The notes below the pieces were generated by a model. It worked only from the letters and a program-made list of their open reading frames with translations, was not told the DNA's origin and made no database searches. This document shows, in pieces, positions 59,501 through 64,000 of a stretch of 64,000 nucleotides of DNA (positions within the stretch are counted from its first letter, which is position 1; each line of letters begins with the position of its first letter). A program made the position numbers and the translations under genes. This stretch comes from Sweltsa coloradensis. Taxonomy: Eukaryota > Arthropoda > Insecta > Plecoptera > Chloroperlidae. The stretch is from the NCBI GenBank assembly GCA_024449915.1, contig JAMZAV010000765.1:248001-312000 (forward strand), given 5' to 3'.

Positions 59501-60281
59501 CAACACCAACAACCATAGGGGCTATCACTTTTTATTGATTTATATCTAGCAATAATAACAACCACTGTTTTCTTAATGAGAATATTTTTTTACTTTTTTT
59601 TATTCTACGATTTATTGATAGTGTAAACTGTAAAGCAACATGAAAGGAGAAGAAGAGCCCTACCTTCCATAGTTAAGTATAAACGTATGAATTGTGCTAA
59701 AAAGATATTTATAGGTTAGTTCATTCAAATGTGCTAAAAAGCTAAGTAGGGGAGGAAATAACGTAATTATAATTTGTGCTAGTTGTGAAATTAAATAATA
59801 TATCAGAGTTTAGTTTTCATTCCTGATTTAAATTAAATATAAAGATGGAATAAGTATTCTCACAAGTAGTAGAACAAAACAATTAAAGAATTGAAATTAA
59901 ATATTTGGCTCCGGAAAAACAATACGTATATAATCTTTAAATAGAACATTGTCACTTGAGCTCTTGAGGTAGTTGCTGAAAGAACAAAGAACTTCGTTCA
60001 TGCAGACCTAAAGAACCAACAAGTCTCGTCATAATGTTGAAGAGGTACAAGCCTAGATAGGTATAACAATTTTAGACAAGCAAGTCTCAACAGGTTTACA
60101 TGACGTCATCATGCTAGGTTCTATTTGGGAGCAAAAGAATTCCTTAGTTCCAATATTCACTGCTAGATTGTGTGAATTAGTTACAAATTTCGCTAAAAGG
60201 TAGCGCCGCGGGTGCGTGGGTGCGTGCGTGTAGGCTACAGCATGCATATAGATGGCACAATAAACTCATGGCACCATCTGT

Positions 60282-60354
60282 GTCCTGTTGGGCGAGCGGT
60301 TAGCGTGTTGGAGTTTGCGCAGCCGGCCGGGGTTCAAGTACAGCTTCGTCCGAC
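60282..60354 (+). ncRNA. tRNA-like unit in right arm, with T-run
   Basis: Mirror copy of 46,839-46,911: A-box-like 'ttgggcgagcggttagcg', B-box-like 'ggggttcaagta', followed by seven Ts at 60,355-60,361. Slightly different from the left copy ('gtttgcgcagccggcc' versus 'gtttagcgcagccggcg'). Reads outward. Confidence 0.55.
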
Positions 60355-60909
60355 TTTTTTTCAAAAATGGATTTATTGGAAATATTAAATCAAATTTAAA
60401 AATTGTTGGTAGTTGAAAAAACTTAGGTTTAGTTAGGTTAAAGAGGTTACACACTAGTGTAGCATCCACCATCTAGAAATTAAAATTATAAAATTAATAA
60501 TTTAAAAAAATGGCTAAGTTTAGGTTAAAGTGATCACACTCTTGTGTAGTGTGCACATTCGCCATCTTGAAATCAAAAATTACAAAAATAATGAATACAA
60601 CTTAGGTTAAGCTTAGGTTAAAGTTATCACCCTCTTGTGTAGTATGGACCATCTTGAATAGCCCCTCCAAAAAAAAAAAAGTTGGAAAAAAAGGAATTAT
60701 TAAAAATTCATAATTTAAAAAATGGGTAAATAAAAATTTGCATAATTAAACAAAAAATTTAAATTAATAATTAAAAAATTAAAATTAATAATTAAAAAAA
60801 AATACCATAATTAAAAAGATCCTCCACGTGTGTGTGGGGGATTCTCCATAAGAGCCCATGTTAAATCGAGATCCTCCACTGGTCCAGAACTGTCCTTTTC
60901 CCCCTACTC

Positions 60910-62211
60910 CTAGATAGGCTAGGTAGGCCTAAGGTAGGGGGAAGAAAAGTAATGTAATCGGGTACTCAACACATGGCTCACTCACTCGTTTAACAACGAC
61001 TTAGGCGTTTCCCTAGTTATAACTTGACTGTACAAATTTAAGGAATGAAAGAGTCAAATCATAGTTTACTAACAAGATGAAGGAATTGTTAAATACTCCA
61101 TTTCCAGGAAATATAAAATTCGCCTCTATTTTTCTAAATTCTTGTCATACCCCCATCCCTATTCCTACACTCAGTGGTCAACCCCCATCCCCCATGGGTT
61201 TCTCACCATTATTAGTCGCATTGCCAGCTAAACTTCACCCTTGAGTTTTGAATGGTCTTTTGGGTTGTTGCGTTGTGTCGTTCACCAACCTTGTTGGTTG
61301 CGAAACGTGGAGCATCAGTGCATCATTAAACCAAAGATCATTCAAAATTGATTCACAGGTCGTGAAAGCCTACATACTCATCCATATATTATTTAATTCC
61401 TCCAAATCTCAAACAGAGTTTATGCATTCATGCATTCTTTGCAAATACTTGGTTTTAAGTAGATATTTGGATACCTACATTGACCCTCTCGAGAAATCTA
61501 AAGAAAAATGGTTATTGAAAAAAAAAGGAACTTTTAAGGAACGCCCTAGTTCCATTTAATTTTAGAGGAACTTGGAACTGGAAAGAGTTCCTTTTTCTTA
61601 TGAGGAACTTGTAACTGGAAGTCTGGAACTAGTTACATTTTTAAGGAACTTACCCAACTCTGCTCGTTCGTCTAACAACGACTTTGGCGTTTTCCTAGTA
61701 CCTGTATCGGACCGGTTTATTCATACAACCGTTGATTTTAGGATATTTCGCACCCATTCTACGTTCCTCCACCCTCTCGACCACCTTAGGCGGGTGGAAC
61801 GAGTGGAGCTTAACCTTCCACTCAAGAAAAGAACGCCATTTCCAGTGGTTAATTTCTAAAATAATAAGTGGGTGGACGCTTGACGGTACCCTTCCTCGGG
61901 GGGTTGGGGAGCGCCTGGGAGAGCGAGGTCGTGGGTAGGGTATATTCCAAAGTGATGTTTGCTGGACAAGCGATTTCAGGCAAAAACAGCAGGGGTGTTT
62001 GGGGAGCGAGCCCCCCAAGCGCGCACAGGCGAAAATGTTAAAATCAAGTTTTCCGCCCATTTCGTTCCACCTTCTAGACAAAGTGGAGGTTTGGAGATAG
62101 TGGAAAGAAAAGCAATTAGAAAGGTACTTGCTAAATATGGAAGAGACAGAGTCGAAGTGAACACAAATCAATGTAAATAAAATAAAATTGAATTAAATTA
62201 AACGCGTTTTT
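60910..62211. other. Repeat mosaic without genes
   Basis: Contains a family C end at 60,961-61,017 (minus), a Penelope-tail-like stretch at 61,265-61,380 ('ccaacc' stem then 'gcgaaacgtgg', and 'ggtcgtgaaagcctaca' shared with 34,686), a hAT-like end at about 61,545-61,662 (minus, 'cagagttgggtaagttcc'), and a family C end at 61,663-61,699. Overlapping open frames at 61,695-62,180 on both strands have no motif I can name. Confidence 0.5.
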
Positions 62212-62997
62212 GTTGGATGAGCGAAGCGAGTGAAGCGAAGACTTCAATTTCACTGACCCCCAAAAAAATTTAGCTCGGGTGTTTTTTTTTGTTTGTTTGT
62301 TTTTTGTTTTTTTTTGTATTTTTGTATGTTTGTTCGCTCTCTACCGGGCAAACGGCATATGCGATCTTGATGAAAATTTGACAGGACCTTCGAAATCTCT
62401 GAACTTAGACTTGCCACGTTTTTGGGTACAATCGAAGAAATATTTCTTATGAATATCGTACTTTTACGATTTTTTTCGATTTTTTGTGCGATATTTTCGT
62501 GTCATTTGGGCCAATTCTGACCAAACGGGTGGGGCTACAACGTTCATATTATACATGGACATTAAGGTTATGGTGATGTAGTACATTTTGAAAGAAAAAA
62601 TTGAAAAAGTTAGCCATAATTTATAGAAATCAAATAAAGCTTTTAATATAAGTTTTTTGATTTTTTGTGCGATATTTTCGTGCCATTTGGGCCAATTCTG
62701 ACCAAACGGGTGGGGCTACAACGTTCATATTATACATGGACATTAAGGTTATGGTGATGTAGTACCTTTTGAAAGAAAAAGTTAGCCAGGATCCATAGAA
62801 ATAAGGCTTTTAATATGTTTTTTACGGTAAATAATAACAATTGACAAGTAACAATAGAAACTTGACAACAATCATCTACAATGCTTAGGCAGCAAAACAA
62901 AGCACTTGTAAAAGTAAAGATATGCCACGCAAACTAAAAACTTAAAAAAAGCTCATCCATCAACGCGACTAAAAAAAGCGTTTGCGAAGCTTCCTAG
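62212..62997 (+). mobile_element. Family A MITE, complete copy
   Basis: Runs from 'ttggatgagcgaagcgag' to 'gcgtttgcgaagcttcctag' with the internal direct duplication (units around 62,530 and 62,710). Its right part is the same as 11,213-11,709. Confidence 0.8.
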
Positions 62998-63580
62998 TAA
63001 TAATAAGTTGAAATAGTTCTGATTTAAATAATCCCGCCGTTTATGCCTCGCCAATCCTCGTAATAATTCAGATGGCAGTGGGAGTTGCCTTGTTCAGTTG
63101 TTACCACTGTTGTTACACAGCATTATTTGGAAGGAACGTTGACCCGTCAATCTTGTATTACATTTCGCTACTTGAACCAGTTCTCTATTGAAATTTGTCT
63201 CAATTTTGGTAAGTATTGCATTGTATTCTTCAAAGTTTCTTATTTCGAGTCGGCCTAGACCTAGATTTACGTATTGATCAAAAGCCAGTCATCGCTAGGT
63301 AGGGCCTAGGGGCTAGGCCTAGGCCTAGGCTAACTCCCTGCACAACAGAAGTTTGGTTAAGGGTCCCTGAATCTTGGGCGTAGACTTCCAGGACAAGCAA
63401 ATTCCATGTAGGCTAGGCCTATTTTGTGTAATGTCCAAGGAAAGAAAGAAATAGCTACTACCTAGTGCTAGGCCTAGCTAGTATAGGCCCTATCCCTTTC
63501 TAGACCATTGGCTGCCAAAATGCTTAAAATCCCAACATAATAATAAGCCTACACTAGGCCTACGTATAGGCCTAGGCCTA
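62998..63580. repeat. Paralogue of 11,710-12,803, without the hAT MITE
   Basis: Nearly identical to the earlier segment, with the single 'tgttcagt' empty site at 63,091-63,098. After about 63,580 ('ggcctaggccta') the two sequences part company. Confidence 0.9.
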
Positions 63581-64000
63581 CCACAGCAGTCAATGACTAC
63601 GTATATCACGCACGCCAAAGCGCCTTGGTTGAAATCGCCTTCAACGAATTCGATTTGGGATCCGCCCATATATCACGCCACTACAAAGCGCGTTCTTTCA
63701 AGTCGGTTGCAGATCGGTTGCAGACAAGGTCCACTGGATTTCCGCTAGGCGACGTTCGACATTAACATGAGTTGGCGGTGTGTTTCAAAACGGAAATATA
63801 CATATGGCTGTGGATGCGCACGCACAACACGAAGATATCGCGAAGCTGCACGAAGCCGCACGAAGTCGCTTTGAAGTGTATACCACGTAAGGTCAAGGCG
63901 ATTTGGTTACCTCCAAGTCGATTCTAAAAGCGAGTTGAACGGAAGCGCTTCGAGACAAATTCAACGCATATATCACTGTCTGCAATCGGCTGGAACCAAG
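63581..64000. other. GC-richer tail of the window, no gene seen
   Basis: A 'tatatcac' word recurs near 63,603, 63,671 and 63,969, and 'cgaag' repeats cluster at 63,830-63,870. This may be part of an element continuing past the window. Confidence 0.4.

Larger units (their letters stand above)
46256..60909. repeat. Giant inverted repeat (foldback-type), 14.65 kb overall
   Basis: The sequence of 46,256-50,763 returns as its reverse complement in 56,304-60,909. The inner edges are exact ('gtgttacattttct' at 50,750-50,763; 'agaaaatgtaacac' at 56,304-56,317) and the outer edges meet at 'gagtagggggaaaag'. The arms look well above 90% identical by eye, with small indels. The original spacer is 50,764-51,103 plus 55,988-56,303; the rest of the centre is an inserted Gypsy element. 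I saw no transposase. It is either a foldback transposon or a natural hairpin locus. Confidence 0.92.
56304..60909 (-). repeat. Right arm of the giant inverted repeat
   Basis: Mirror of the left arm, about 100 bp longer, partly through a longer (AAT)n tract and a few extra array bases. The inner array spans about 56,304-59,245, the tRNA-like unit 60,282-60,354, and the three 95-bp units about 60,425-60,655. Confidence 0.9.

Noticed and set aside
61695..62180. Overlapping open frames of up to 158 codons on both strands
   Set aside because: They overlap on opposite strands within a repeat mosaic and show no recognisable domain.

Overview
The window looks like repeat-dense intergenic DNA from a metazoan, most likely a marine invertebrate. 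It is AT-rich, with many 'taggcctag'-type tracts and nested hAT-type non-autonomous elements. It also holds LINE and tRNA-derived SINE fragments, two unrelated Ty3/Gypsy lineages, and foldback/MITE families. The 'taggccta' richness and the element mix would fit an echinoderm or another deuterostome, but that is a weak inference. I found no convincing host protein-coding gene, no rRNA and no canonical tRNA in 64 kb; every recognisable protein fragment belongs to a transposable element.

Layout. Positions 1-6,160 hold AT-rich DNA with a MITE (family A, 1,467-3,144) split by a hAT element with a perfect 8-bp target duplication, then a second hAT-like element at 3.7-4.2 kb. Positions 6,160-11,212 are block copy 1: a 5'-truncated LINE with a 10-bp target duplication, SINE-like pieces, a family A variant, an ATGT microsatellite and an internally deleted Gypsy (CsRn1-like) fragment. 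Positions 11,213-12,803 form a segment found again at 62,513-63,580, but here carrying a 528-bp hAT MITE that the other copy lacks. Positions 12,803-27,073 are block copy 2, and about 12,803-25,340 of it reads like error-rich consensus, with inflated homopolymers. Copy 2 carries an 8.76-kb LTR element with 2-kb LTRs whose exact empty site is present in copy 1. Positions 27-46 kb are a mosaic of MITEs, tandem repeats, hairpins and tRNA-like SINE pieces.

The most striking structure is a giant inverted repeat at 46,256-60,909. Two arms of about 4.5-4.6 kb are separated by a spacer of about 0.66 kb, which a Gypsy element with nearly identical LTRs (51,104-55,987) has split. The inner 2.8 kb of each arm is an array of diverged units of about 120-140 bp. 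Each outer arm carries a tRNA-like unit followed by a T-run, and the two units point outward. The shape resembles a foldback-type transposon or a natural long-hairpin locus; I do not recognise it as a named family.

There is no operon-like cooperation here. The relationships are insertional: elements nested in elements, with empty-site paralogues inside the window that allow the order of several events to be read. Block duplication plus the noisy segment also suggest that part of the window is an assembly artefact, such as joined haplotypes or a low-quality gap fill.
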